Shown here: one piece after another, positions 1 through 8,206 of the stretch
Position numbering within the stretch: position 1 is the first letter of the stretch
Layout: every line of letters starts with the position of its first letter
Assembly: GCA_016178015.1 (NCBI GenBank)
Contig: JACOUB010000034.1
Span: 23,391-87,390, forward strand
Origin: Methylocystis sp.
GTDB lineage: Bacteria; Pseudomonadota; Alphaproteobacteria; Rhizobiales; Beijerinckiaceae
DNA length: 64,000 nucleotides
Direction: 5' to 3'
Made by a program: the position numbers and the translations under genes
The notes under the pieces: generated by a model
What the model was told of the DNA's origin: nothing
Seen by the model: only the letters and a program-made list of their open reading frames with translations
The model's database searches: none

Positions 1-346
1 AGATGACGCGTATGCCGCCATCAAGGTGAAACACAACATGATCATGGGCGCGATCGACGCGCAAGGGATGATGGAGCGAGGAAGGCTCGGCGGCGCGCTC
101 GACCCGGAATGATCCGCTCATGCCGAGATGCATGATGAGCGCCTGTTGGTCATCGAGATCGGCGATGAGATATTTCGCGCGCCGTCGCAGCGATTGCACG
201 CGCCGTCCGGCCAGACGCTTCGCGAAGCCCTCGGGAAAGGCAAAGCGCAAAGCGTGGCGCCGTTGCTCGACCCTGGCGATTGGCCCGCGGGCGAAAACCC
301 GCTCGAGCCCCCGCCGGACGATTTCGACTTCGGGCAATTCGGGCAT
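1..346 (-). CDS. mutM: Formamidopyrimidine-DNA glycosylase MutM (Fpg), N-terminal part, cut by window edge
   Basis: Reading the minus strand from the ATG at 346 gives a protein beginning MPELPEVEIVRRGL, the hallmark N-terminus of Fpg/MutM. Pro2 is the Schiff-base nucleophile once the initiator Met is removed, and Glu3 is the catalytic acid. It continues with the conserved LIMHLGMSGSF segment near residues 70-80. About 115 codons are visible and the frame is open to position 1, so the rest lies outside the window. The enzyme excises 8-oxoguanine and other oxidised purines and nicks the abasic site. It is divergent from ubiE, a common arrangement in alphaproteobacteria, with about 160 bp between the two starts. 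Identity is secure; only the C-terminal zinc finger cannot be checked. Confidence 0.93.
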   Translation of the reverse strand, partial: MPELPEVEIVRRGLERVFARGPIARVEQRRHALRFAFPEGFAKRLAGRRVQSLRRRAKYLIADLDDQQALIMHLGMSGSFRVERAAEPSSLHHPLRVDRAHDHVVFHLDGGIRVI

Positions 347-508
347 TGGCGAGGAACCTCGCGGGATCAAGGCGTAACCGCCCTGTTATCACATCCTGTT
401 GCAGCAAAAGCGGATATTTAAGTGGGGGGCGAGCCCTCCGCCGTAGCCATCGCCCCGGATGCGGGCTATGTATCGCCCCTCTCGAAATCCCTCGACGTGA
501 GCATTTTG

Positions 509-1270
509 ATGAGTTCCGAACGCGAGCATCCAACGCATTTCGGCTTTGCCAAGGTGGGCCTTCACGAAAAACAAGGCCTCGTGGACGATGTCTTCCATAA
601 GGTGGCGCGCCGCTACGATCTGATGAACGATCTCATGTCGGGCGGGCTGCACCGCCTGTGGAAGGACGCCTTCGCCGCCAAGGTCAGAGCTGCAGGCCGC
701 GCCGGCTTTCGCCATCTCGACGTCGCCGGGGGCACCGGAGACGTTGCCTTCCGAGTGGCGAAGGCGGCGGAGCGCGACGCCGAAATCGTTGTTCTGGACA
801 TCAGCCGCGACATGCTGGAGGTGGGGCGCGACCGCGCCAACGAGCGTGACCTCGCCCAATCCCTCTCGTTCGTGCAGGCGAACGCCGAATCCCTGCCTTT
901 CCCGGACGCAAGCTTCGACGCTTACACGATCGCCTTCGGCATCCGCAACGTGCCGCGCATCGAGCTGGCGCTCGGCGAGGCGCAGCGCGTTCTGCGGTCC
1001 GGCGGGCGCTTCCTGTGCCTCGAGTTCTCGCAGGTCGCCGCGCCGGGCCTCGATCGCCTCTATGAAGCGTATTCGTTCAACGTCATTCCGGCGCTCGGAC
1101 GCCTGGTCGCCGGCGACGCCGAACCATACCGTTATCTCGTCGAATCGATCCAGCGTTTCCCGCGCGCCGATGAGTTCGAGCGGATGATCCGCTTGGCCGG
1201 GTTCCGCCGCACCGGCTTCGAAAGACTGACCGGAGGCGTCGTCGCGATCCACTCCGGCTGGAAGCACTAG
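509..1270 (+). CDS. ubiE: Ubiquinone/menaquinone biosynthesis C-methyltransferase UbiE
   Basis: A 253-residue SAM-dependent methyltransferase that methylates the benzoquinol ring in ubiquinone biosynthesis. Family signatures are visible: an FGF..V...EK...V..VF N-terminus, then [15 protein letters not shown] (about 32-46), the SAM motif I DVAGGTGD (71-78), and the C-terminal [15 protein letters not shown]. The frame is open upstream to a GTG at 422, but the ATG at 509 is preferred: it gives the usual family length and the 29 extra codons show no family similarity. It is divergent from mutM. In many relatives ubiB follows; here a long repeat-filled gap follows instead. Confidence 0.95.
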   Translation: MSSEREHPTHFGFAKVGLHEKQGLVDDVFHKVARRYDLMNDLMSGGLHRLWKDAFAAKVRAAGRAGFRHLDVAGGTGDVAFRVAKAAERDAEIVVLDISRDMLEVGRDRANERDLAQSLSFVQANAESLPFPDASFDAYTIAFGIRNVPRIELALGEAQRVLRSGGRFLCLEFSQVAAPGLDRLYEAYSFNVIPALGRLVAGDAEPYRYLVESIQRFPRADEFERMIRLAGFRRTGFERLTGGVVAIHSGWKH

Positions 1271-1305
1271 TGGCCTGCGTCAGCCAAATCGATGGGTTTG
1301 TTTGT

Positions 1306-1363
1306 GCGAGCCTGAAGGCTCGCGGTCCAAGAGCGGCCCTGGACCGCGAGCCTTCAGGCTCGC
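1306..1363. repeat. C-type inverted repeat, copy 1
   Basis: Near-perfect inverted repeat with arms reading GCGAGCCTGAAGGCTCGCGG and its reverse complement around a short spacer. Each arm also contains its own small palindrome (GAGCCTGAAGGCTC). A second copy lies at 61178-61223 at the other end of the window. It starts about 35 bp past the ubiE stop codon, so it could act as an RNA stem at the 3' end of the ubiE transcript. No T-tract follows, so an intrinsic terminator function is not supported. Confidence 0.75.
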
Positions 1364-1490
1364 AAATCGAACCCACCCTCCAGCGCACCCTTCATTTTAT
1401 GTGACGCGGGCCACTAGCAGCTTGCGTCAACTTGATTGAAAGGATGGGATCTCGTGAGCGGCCCCCTCACTGTCCCTCCCTTAGCGTTCC

Positions 1491-1594
1491 GCAAGTCGGA
1501 TGTTTCCGACTTGCGCATTAATGCCGAAGTCGGCAACAGCCGACTTCGGAGTGGGAGAGGGGACGCAAACGATCGGCAGTCGCGAACTGCCGAT
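1491..1594. repeat. Three consecutive perfect hairpins
   Basis: Three unrelated perfect stems follow each other: 1491-1500 with 1505-1514 (10 bp), 1524-1533 with 1540-1549 (10 bp), and 1572-1580 with 1586-1594 (9 bp). They lie between sequences resembling the two ends of the A-type repeat (TTAGCGTTCCGC on the left, GTGGGAGAGGG after the second hairpin). They may be an expanded or decorated A-type element. Confidence 0.6.
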
Positions 1595-1760
1595 GAGGCG
1601 CCGAATCTGCTCCCTCTCCCGCAAGCGAAGCGCGCGGGGTTGGGGTGAGGGGCCGAGGGTATTGTCCGCAATGCCGAGGGAGGCCAAGGATTGGCTGGCG
1701 TCATCGACTTACGGGGCCAAACCCCAAAGCCCCTCACCCTGCCCTCTCCCCGCGAGCGGG

Positions 1761-2129
1761 GATACCATCTCCGGGTGATCAGTTCGCAGGCGGTCGCGCC
1801 ATCCGCAGGCCTCGTCAAGTCGCTGCGCGACTGCTCCGCTTCGCTTCGCCCCTGCGGGTGACGAAGCCTGCGGATAGCGCACAATGGCATCCGTTCCCTT
1901 TGGTGAATTTGTTGCGCTTCCAGCGCGGCAAATTCACCAAAAGGAACGATTGCAAAATGCCCCATCGGCCATCGCCGGTCACCCGAAGGGCCGGAGCGAA
2001 GCGAAGGAACCGCGAAGCGGTTTGACGGGCGATGGACGATGGGGCACAGGCCAGGCGCGATGCGCATCCGCTGGCCCGCTCCTGGAGCGACAGGGGAAAC
2101 GTGCGAACTGATCATCCGGAGATCGTATG
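1761..2129. repeat. Composite element with terminal inverted repeats and three internal hairpins
   Basis: The outer arms at about 1761-1788 and 2102-2129 are inverted repeats of each other (core TGATCAGTTCGCA / TGCGAACTGATCA) with only a few mismatches. Nested inside are ATCCGCAGGC (1801-1810) with GCCTGCGGAT (1866-1875), a 19-bp pair at 1893-1911 and 1929-1947 with one mismatch, and a 19-bp pair at 1958-1976 and 2028-2046 with one mismatch. There is no credible ORF inside. The organisation resembles a miniature inverted-repeat element; no target-site duplication could be confirmed by eye. Confidence 0.65.
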
Positions 2130-2176
2130 AGAGGGACACTGCGTCACGATCGGCGCGCTTAATTCCGCATAGTCTC

Positions 2177-2782
2177 TTACCGCAGCGCTTTCTTGATTTC
2201 CGGAATGAGCGTCGCCTCCAGCGCCTGCCGCGACAACGGCCCGATGAATTTGTAGGCGATGGTTCCGTCGCCGCGCACGACGAACGTCTCCGGCACGCCA
2301 TAGACGCCGAAGTCGATGGCGACGCGTCCGGAGGCGTCGACGCCGACCAGCGCGTAAGGATTGCCGCCGTCTTCGAGAAACTTCCTGGCGTTGGCCGGCT
2401 CGTCCTTATAGGCGACGCCGGCGATCTTGACGCCGCTTTGCCGAAGCGCTGCGTCGCTCGCCAAAGCCATCAGCGCATCGTGCTCGATGCGGCAAGGCGC
2501 GCACCACGACGCGAATACGTTGATGACGCTGACATGGCCTTGGCGCAGATCATCGCTTGCGAGCCCCGGCACGCCACTCAGTCCGTCGAGCGCCGGCAGA
2601 GCGAAAGCCGGCGTCTGCTTGCCAATGAGCGCGGATGGAAGGCGCGAGGCGTCGCCCGCATAAAGACGGATCAAGAACAGCGCGGCGAGCAGCGCGAACA
2701 ACCCCAGCGGCAGAAACGCCAGAAGCTTGCGGCGCGGCGGCGCGGATGCGCCCTCGACGGCGTCGAATGGGGACCGGCTCAC
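2177..2782 (-). CDS. ccmG: Cytochrome c biogenesis thiol:disulfide oxidoreductase CcmG (DsbE)
   Basis: A 201-residue membrane-anchored periplasmic thioredoxin. It has one N-terminal transmembrane segment (LLAFLPLGLFALLAALFLI) and a thioredoxin-like domain with active site WCAPC in the context VFASWCAPCRIEH, plus the conserved cis-Pro loop (YGVPETFVV). It keeps apocytochrome c or CcmH cysteines reduced for haem ligation. The GTG at 2782 is chosen because it overlaps the ccmD stop codon (GTGA). The frame is open further upstream, but that part is the shadow of ccmD. It is the last gene of a ccmC-ccmD-ccmG operon. Confidence 0.93.
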   Translation of the reverse strand: MSRSPFDAVEGASAPPRRKLLAFLPLGLFALLAALFLIRLYAGDASRLPSALIGKQTPAFALPALDGLSGVPGLASDDLRQGHVSVINVFASWCAPCRIEHDALMALASDAALRQSGVKIAGVAYKDEPANARKFLEDGGNPYALVGVDASGRVAIDFGVYGVPETFVVRGDGTIAYKFIGPLSRQALEATLIPEIKKALR

Positions 2783-2940
2783 GGCGCCGCGCTCGGTTGG
2801 TTGGCGGCTCTCGCCTCGAGCCGCGCGAGTTCGGCGCGCAGACGCCGATAGTCCAGCACAATGTGCAAGGCGACGGCGACGACGACCAACGTCGTCACGC
2901 CGTAGGCGAGCGCAATATAACTCCAGTGCGCTGCGTTCAT
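2779..2940 (-). CDS. ccmD: Haem exporter protein CcmD
   Basis: A 53-residue protein, MNAAHWSYIALAYG at its start, with one transmembrane segment followed by a basic DYRRLRAELARLEAR helix. This is the standard CcmD layout (short periplasmic N-terminus, one helix, charged cytoplasmic tail). CcmD stabilises the CcmC-CcmE-haem complex and releases holo-CcmE. Its ATG overlaps the ccmC stop (ATGA) and its TGA overlaps the ccmG GTG, so the three genes are translationally coupled. It was identified by size, topology and position. Confidence 0.9.
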   Translation of the reverse strand: MNAAHWSYIALAYGVTTLVVVAVALHIVLDYRRLRAELARLEARAANQPSAAP

Positions 2941-3698
2941 TGCGCAAGCTCCCATAACTCTCGCTCCGCCGAGCCATGGTCTTCGCCGATCGCCAGCAGG
3001 TTCAACCGGGCGACGCGGCGGCGCAGAATTTCATTGCGGATCGCCATGAAATGCAAAGTGAGGAACAACGCCGTCGCGCCGAGCGCCATCACCAAAAGCG
3101 GCCACAGCATGGAAGCAGCGATGGCCGGACCGCCAGTGCGAAACACCGAAGCCGGCTGATGCAGCGTGTTCCACCAGTCGACCGAATATTTGATGATGGG
3201 AATGTCGATGAAGCCAACGAGCGTCATGATCGCGGCGATGCGCGCGCCGCGCGGCGTGTCCCCCATGGTCTGGCGCAAGGCGATCAGTCCGAGATAGAGC
3301 AGGAACAGCGCCAGCATGGAGGTGAGCCGCGCATCCCACACCCAATAAGTTCCCCACATCGGCTTGCCCCACAGCGAACCGGTCACCAGGCAAATGAAGG
3401 TAAAGGCCGCGCCGAGCGTCGCCGCGGTTTTTTGCGCGGCGTCCGCCAGCGGATGACGCCAGACGAGCACGCCGAGCGAGGCCGAGGTCATGACGATATA
3501 GGCGAACATGGCGAGCCAAGCCGACGGCGCGTGAACGTACATGATCCTGACCGTCTCGCCCTGCTGATAATCGGGGGGGACGACGAAAAACACGAGATAA
3601 AGCCCCGCCGCCAACAGCAGCATCGTGGCGGCGACGAGCCACGGCAGGACACGACGCGTGAGCGCCAGAAACAGGGATGGATTGGCGTAGGCGAGCAT
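2937..3698 (-). CDS. ccmC: Haem exporter/handling protein CcmC
   Basis: A 253-residue integral membrane protein with about six helices and the haem-handling tryptophan-rich motif WGKPMWGTYWVWDARLTS (WGxxWxWDxRLT) characteristic of CcmC. Conserved His residues lie in YVHAPSAW and in the W.TLHQP segment. CcmC loads haem onto CcmE. The start MLAYANPSL at 3698 is preferred; the upstream open frame runs into an A-type repeat. ccmA and ccmB, usually immediately upstream, are absent: ctpA lies there, separated by the repeat. Confidence 0.94.
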   Translation of the reverse strand: MLAYANPSLFLALTRRVLPWLVAATMLLLAAGLYLVFFVVPPDYQQGETVRIMYVHAPSAWLAMFAYIVMTSASLGVLVWRHPLADAAQKTAATLGAAFTFICLVTGSLWGKPMWGTYWVWDARLTSMLALFLLYLGLIALRQTMGDTPRGARIAAIMTLVGFIDIPIIKYSVDWWNTLHQPASVFRTGGPAIAASMLWPLLVMALGATALFLTLHFMAIRNEILRRRVARLNLLAIGEDHGSAERELWELAQ

Positions 3699-3730
3699 GC
3701 TGCGATCAGTAACGATGGAGCCCTGCGCGG

Positions 3731-3852
3731 CTCCCTTCTCCCGCTTGCGGGAGAAGGTGGCGAACGAAGTGAGCCGGATGAGGGTCCGCTCGGGCGCGAG
3801 GGCCCTCACCCGACTGCGTCGCAGTCACCCTCTCCCGCCAGCGGGAGAGGGT
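3731..3852. repeat. A-type dispersed repeat, copy 1
   Basis: A roughly 120-bp element whose two ends are hairpins (CTTCTCCCGC-TTGCGGGAGAAG at the left, CCTCTCCCGCCAGCGGGAGA at the right) with a variable middle containing GGCCCTCACCC. Related copies lie at 17311, 34477, 37836, 50397 and 63951. This copy fills the gap between ctpA and ccmC. Confidence 0.8.
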
Positions 3853-3866
3853 TTTTGATCCCGCAC

Positions 3867-5195
3867 TCAATTCGGAACCTTGGGCTTTGTCTGCTCCGCC
3901 GCGTTCTGAGTCCGAGGCTTGCCGCGCAGCATATCGACGGCTGCGATAAGCTGCTTGTCGTTTTTCGCATCCGGCGGAACATAGGCTTGCGAACCGGTTT
4001 TTTCGTCCTCGCCGTTTTTCAGGTGACCCTTGAGCGAAGCTTCGCCCTTGGTGTCGTCCTTGCCCTTCAACTCGTCGGGAACATCCTGCAGGATGGTTAT
4101 GTCCGGATCGATGCCCTTGGCCTGGATCGAACGTCCGGAAGGCGTGTAGTAGCGGGCGGTCGTCAGACGCAAGGCGCCGTTGACGCCGCCGAGCGGAATG
4201 ATCGTCTGCACCGACCCCTTGCCGAACGAGCGCGTGCCGAGGACGGTCGCCCGCTTGTGATCCTGAAGAGCGCCGGCGACGATCTCGGAAGCCGAGGCCG
4301 AACCGCCATTGATGAGTACGACCACCGGCTTGCCATGCGAAATGTCGCCTGGACGGGCATTGTAACGCTGCGTTTCCTCGGCGCTGCGGCCGCGCGTCGA
4401 AACGATCTCGCCATGATCGATGAAGCTGTTCACCACCTGGATCGACTGATCGAGCAATCCGCCCGGATTGTTGCGCAGGTCGAGAATATAGCCCTTGAAT
4501 CGGTCGGCGGAGATGTCCTGCTGAAATTTCTGCATGGCGCTCTTCAAGCCCTCGGCGGTCTCCTCGTTGAACTGCGAGATGCGGATGTAGCCTATGTCAT
4601 CGCCCTCCTGGTGCGAACGCACGGACTTGATGTGGATCTCGGCGCGCACCAGCTTGACCTCGATCTTATCCTTGGCCTTGCCCCGCAGGATGGTCAGCTT
4701 GACCGGCGTGTTGATCGCGCCGCGCATTTTATCGACGGCTTGGTTCAAGGTCATTCCCTGAACGTTCTCGTCGTCGATGGCGCCGATGAGATCGCCCGAC
4801 ATGATCCCCGCCCGCGAGGCAGGCGTGTCGTCGATCGGCGTCACCACTTTGACGAGGCCTTCTTCTTGCGTCACCTCGATGCCGAGCCCGCCGAACTTGC
4901 CCTCTGTTTGCGTCCGCATGTCCTTGAAGCCCTTGGCGTCGAGATAGCTCGAATGCGGATCGAGCGCCGCGAGCATCCCGTTGATCGCCGATTCGACGAG
5001 TTTCTGCTCGTCCGGGCGCTCGACGTAATCGGCGCGGACCTTGTCGAAGACATCTCCGAACAGGCTGAGATTCTTGTAAGTATCGGCCGCCGCCGCATAG
5101 GCGGGGGCGCTAAACAGCAGGCGCGCCTGCTGGCCGAGCGTGGCGCATCCCGCCCCGATGGCGATACCCGTTACGATCAGAGCTGCTTTGCGCAT
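3867..5195 (-). CDS. ctpA: Carboxyl-terminal processing protease CtpA (S41 family)
   Basis: A 442-residue periplasmic serine protease. In order: signal peptide (MRKAALIVTGIAIGAGCATL...), the S41 N-terminal segment, a PDZ domain (about 100-180), and the S41 catalytic core. The Ser-Lys dyad is Ser301 in GGSASASEI and Lys326 in SFGKGSVQ, spaced as in Tsp. It trims or degrades periplasmic and cell-envelope proteins. The start at 5195 overlaps the stop of the upstream EnvC-like gene by one base (TAATG), so the two are coupled, as in many Rhizobiales. Confidence 0.95.
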   Translation of the reverse strand: MRKAALIVTGIAIGAGCATLGQQARLLFSAPAYAAAADTYKNLSLFGDVFDKVRADYVERPDEQKLVESAINGMLAALDPHSSYLDAKGFKDMRTQTEGKFGGLGIEVTQEEGLVKVVTPIDDTPASRAGIMSGDLIGAIDDENVQGMTLNQAVDKMRGAINTPVKLTILRGKAKDKIEVKLVRAEIHIKSVRSHQEGDDIGYIRISQFNEETAEGLKSAMQKFQQDISADRFKGYILDLRNNPGGLLDQSIQVVNSFIDHGEIVSTRGRSAEETQRYNARPGDISHGKPVVVLINGGSASASEIVAGALQDHKRATVLGTRSFGKGSVQTIIPLGGVNGALRLTTARYYTPSGRSIQAKGIDPDITILQDVPDELKGKDDTKGEASLKGHLKNGEDEKTGSQAYVPPDAKNDKQLIAAVDMLRGKPRTQNAAEQTKPKVPN

Positions 5196-6616
5196 TATCC
5201 GCCAACCTTCTGTATATTCGGCTTCACCCACCATGGGGCCGAATCAATGGACGTTCCATCCTTGCGAAACTCGACATAGAGAATTGGTTGTTTCGCGCCG
5301 ACGGCAATGGCCGCCGCCGTTCGCAGGCCGCCGTCGCCCATGTTCGCCACCGGCTCACCCGCAAGAATGAACTGTCCGACCTCGACGTTGATACGATCCA
5401 TGCCGGCCAGGACCACATAATAGCCGCTGCCGGCATTGATGATCAAGAGTTGTCCGTAGGTCCGGTATTTTCCTGAAAAGGCGATCCAGCCGTCGCACGG
5501 CGCGACGACCAGGCCGTTGTCGCGCACGCCGATCGAAACGCCCTTTTCGGTTCCGCCGAAGCCGTCCGGCGCGCCGTATGGCTTGACGATGGCGCCCGCC
5601 GCGGGCAGCGGCAGGCGCCCTTTCAAATCCGCGAAAGCTATGGCGGGGGCGAGCCGCGCGGCGTTCCTGAACGGCGCCGCTAAAGCCTTGGCGCGCAATT
5701 CCTGCGACAGGGCGGCGTCCGCGGCCTCGCGCGCGGCGTCGGCTTGACGCGCCGCTTCCGCCGCCCGGCGCGCCGCGTCGACCTCGCCTTCCATGCGGGC
5801 GATCAGCTCCTTGAGACTGCTCGCTTGCGCGGCGACGGCGCGGATGCGCTCGGCTTCGGCGGCGAGCGCGCTTCGCGCCTGCAGCAGCGCTTGCTGGCGC
5901 GCGTCGATCAGCGCCGCGAGGCGCGCGCGCTGCCAGTTCAGCTCTATGATCTCGTGGGCGAGGCTGGTTTTCTCGGCCTTGATCTGATCCCGCAGCCTGA
6001 CGAGTTCGGCGAGATCGGCCTCGAGCGCCTCCGTTTCGGAGCGCATCTGCGGCAACACCGCGCCCAGCAGCATCGAGGCGCGGATCGCTTCGAGAATATC
6101 CTCTGGCCGCACCAACAGAGCCGGCGGCGGGCGCCGCCCCATGCGCTGGAGAACGGCCAGAACCTCGCCGATCAAGGCGCGCCGGCTCTCCAGCGACCGG
6201 ACGATGGCGTCCTGGCTGCCAGTCATGGCGTCGAGCCGCGTCTCGGCCTCGGCGGCCTTTGCCTCGATCGAGGCGACGCGTTGCGCGGCTTCGATGAGCG
6301 TCTGACTGAGCCGCGCCCGGTCTGCTCTAATCGTGGCGATTTCGGCCTCGATCTTGCGCCGCTGTTCCAAAGAGGCGCTCATCGTATCCTCCAGCCCACG
6401 CAACTCCATGCGTTTGCCGGACAGTTCTCCAGTCTCTTCGCCGGGCTTGCCCTCGATTCCCGCCCGTGTCGCCGCCGGGTCGGGAGCGCTCGCGCGCCCT
6501 TGCTGCGCGTGCGCCGCAGGGGCTGCGCCAGCGAGCGCGACGACGAAAGCGAGAGCGGCTATCGCCGGCCCCGCCTCATCCTTCTTGCGCCATCGTTGCG
6601 CCTGCCGCATGCACAT
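5195..6616 (-). CDS. EnvC-like murein hydrolase activator with degenerate LytM domain
   Basis: A roughly 473-residue secreted protein. A signal peptide ends near AAHAQ, a long coiled-coil part follows (heptad-rich, about 45-330), and a C-terminal LytM/M23 domain ends the protein (about 360-473). The M23 zinc ligands are missing: where active enzymes have H.G.D, this has GGTEKGVSIGV, and where they have HLS it has YVVLAGMDRI. That pattern fits EnvC-type activators, which switch on amidases rather than cut peptidoglycan. The start is uncertain: 6616 or 6610 both precede the signal peptide. It is coupled to ctpA. In relatives rlmH normally lies immediately upstream; here rlmH is about 30 kb away. 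Confidence 0.88.
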   Translation of the reverse strand: MCMRQAQRWRKKDEAGPAIAALAFVVALAGAAPAAHAQQGRASAPDPAATRAGIEGKPGEETGELSGKRMELRGLEDTMSASLEQRRKIEAEIATIRADRARLSQTLIEAAQRVASIEAKAAEAETRLDAMTGSQDAIVRSLESRRALIGEVLAVLQRMGRRPPPALLVRPEDILEAIRASMLLGAVLPQMRSETEALEADLAELVRLRDQIKAEKTSLAHEIIELNWQRARLAALIDARQQALLQARSALAAEAERIRAVAAQASSLKELIARMEGEVDAARRAAEAARQADAAREAADAALSQELRAKALAAPFRNAARLAPAIAFADLKGRLPLPAAGAIVKPYGAPDGFGGTEKGVSIGVRDNGLVVAPCDGWIAFSGKYRTYGQLLIINAGSGYYVVLAGMDRINVEVGQFILAGEPVANMGDGGLRTAAAIAVGAKQPILYVEFRKDGTSIDSAPWWVKPNIQKVGG

Positions 6617-6745
6617 GCGCCGTTCGCGTCTTTCGAATTGGAGCCGATCGGATATGCCGATGCAATCTGGTCCAGATTGCGGCAAGCTCGCGCCGGAACA
6701 CCCTCTCCCAGAGGAAGAGGGACGCGCCCGACCGAAAACCGCGCC

Positions 6746-8092
6746 TCACACGGCGAGCGAATGGCGGGCGCCGCCCGCTTCGAGATAGGCGTCGAAAGCG
6801 CTCGCCGCAAGGCGCACATAAGGGCGTCCCGTCGCCGTCATGGCGACGCGCCGCCCGGCGATCTCCGCCAGCCCGGCTTGCACCAGCGCGGCAAGCCGCG
6901 GCGCTGCGTCGTCGAAGGCGTCTTGACGCGCCAGGCGCGCCTGCGCGATGGCGCCGTAATCGACGGACAAATCGCACATCAGGCGTTCGATGACAGCGCC
7001 GCGCGCGATGTCCTCTAACGTGAACGCCAGGCCGCGTGACGTGGCGAACCGGCCGGCTTGAATCGCGCGCCGCCAGCTCGCGATATCGGGCGCGTTGCCC
7101 AGGTATCCTTGCGGCAGATGGCCGATGGACGAGACGCCGAGCCCCAACAGCGCGTCGGCGGCGTCGGTCGTGTAGCCCTGGAAGTTACGATGCAGCCGGC
7201 CACAATGCGCGGCGATCGCCAGTTCGTCCTCAGGCCGCGCGAAGTGATCGAGGCCGATCGCCTCGAAGCCTGCCGCTTCCAAAGTCGCGCGCGCGGCCGC
7301 GGCTTGCGCCAGACGTTCGCTCGGCCCCGCCAGCGTCGCGGCGTCGATCAGCTTCTGATGCGTCTTGAACCAAGGAACGTGCGCGTAGCCGAACACCGCC
7401 AAGCGGTTCGGCTCCAGCTCCGCCGCCAGCTGCGCCGTGCGCGCCACGTCCTCGACGCGTTGTTCGGGCAGGCCATACATCAGGTCGAAATTAATCGCCG
7501 TTATGCCCGCCCCGCGCAGGAGGTCCACCGCCCGCTCCACGACTTCGTATGGCTGTTCGCGTCCGGCGGCTTTTTGCACATGGGCGTTGAAGTCCTGGAC
7601 GCCCAGCGAGGCGCGGGTGACGCCGGCGCGACGGAGCGCGCTCGCGAGAGCTTCATCGACGAGGCGCGGATCGAGTTCGATCGCGTGCTCCGTCTGCTGG
7701 TTCAAATCGAAATGGGTTTTGATCGCGTCGGCAATTTCCAGAAAACGCGCGGGGCCGAGCATGCTCGGCGTGCCGCCGCCCCAATGGATGGACGAAACCG
7801 TGCGCGCTCGCGTCGCCAACGAGACCAACTCGATCTCGCGCACAAGCGTTTCCTTATAAGCGGCAAGCGGCGCGTCCTGGCGCAACGCCTTGGTGTGGCA
7901 GCCGCAATAGGCGCAGATCGCCGGACAGAAAGGAACGTGGAAATAAAGCGAGAGGTTGGCGCTCGGCTCGAGTTCGGCGAGCCAATCGCGCGCCGTCTCT
8001 CCCCCCACCTCGCTCGAAAAATGCGGCGCGGTCGGGTAGCTTGTGTAGCGCGGCGCCGAACGTTCGGCGAGCGCGAGAGAGGCTGGGGTCAT
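6746..8092 (-). CDS. hemN: Oxygen-independent coproporphyrinogen III oxidase HemN
   Basis: A 448-residue radical-SAM enzyme converting coproporphyrinogen III to protoporphyrinogen IX without oxygen in haem synthesis. The radical-SAM cysteines are Cys56, Cys60 and Cys63 in HVPFCPAICAYCGC; the fourth cysteine, Cys65, is also typical of HemN. Further family motifs are RYTSYPTAPHF near the start, HWGGGTPS and the LMYGLPEQ region. Length matches HemN rather than the shorter HemW. An 8-bp palindrome lies 19-38 bp upstream of the start and a B-type repeat beyond it. Anaerobic or low-oxygen control is typical for the gene, but no clear FNR box was seen. Confidence 0.95.
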   Translation of the reverse strand: MTPASLALAERSAPRYTSYPTAPHFSSEVGGETARDWLAELEPSANLSLYFHVPFCPAICAYCGCHTKALRQDAPLAAYKETLVREIELVSLATRARTVSSIHWGGGTPSMLGPARFLEIADAIKTHFDLNQQTEHAIELDPRLVDEALASALRRAGVTRASLGVQDFNAHVQKAAGREQPYEVVERAVDLLRGAGITAINFDLMYGLPEQRVEDVARTAQLAAELEPNRLAVFGYAHVPWFKTHQKLIDAATLAGPSERLAQAAAARATLEAAGFEAIGLDHFARPEDELAIAAHCGRLHRNFQGYTTDAADALLGLGVSSIGHLPQGYLGNAPDIASWRRAIQAGRFATSRGLAFTLEDIARGAVIERLMCDLSVDYGAIAQARLARQDAFDDAAPRLAALVQAGLAEIAGRRVAMTATGRPYVRLAASAFDAYLEAGGARHSLAV

Positions 8093-8110
8093 GCGCTGGC
8101 TCCATTGGCT

Positions 8111-8130
8111 CGCATCTTGTCGAAGATGCG
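8111..8130 (-). promoter_or_regulatory. Perfect palindrome upstream of hemN, possible operator or 5' UTR hairpin
   Basis: CGCATCTT-GTCG-AAGATGCG, a perfect 8-bp inverted repeat with a 4-base centre, 19-38 bases before the hemN start codon. It could be a regulator binding site or a leader hairpin. It does not match the FNR consensus. Only its position supports a role. Confidence 0.35.
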
Positions 8131-8206
8131 GCGCGGCCGGATTTATTCTAGCCTTCGCCGGCGCAAAAGGTAAGGCGCGGATATGAGACGCCGCTAGACG
8201 GGTCTT

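Larger units (their letters stand above)
1271..2176. other. Gene-free 0.9-kb region packed with inverted repeats
   Basis: Between ubiE and ccmG no convincing gene exists. Frames that stay open here have no start signal and encode the low-complexity Arg/Pro/Ser peptides typical of GC-rich shadow frames. The interval contains one copy of the C-type inverted repeat, three short perfect hairpins (1491-1594), fragments of the A-type repeat around 1600-1630 and 1725-1765, and a composite structure of nested inverted repeats (1761-2129). It looks like a hotspot where several small palindromic elements accumulated. Confidence 0.7.

Noticed and set aside
2976..5279. 767-codon open frame on the plus strand opposite ccmC and ctpA
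   Set aside because: A shadow of ccmC, an A-type repeat and ctpA in GC-rich DNA; composition is Arg/Asp/Gly-heavy and no family or ribosome-binding site is seen.
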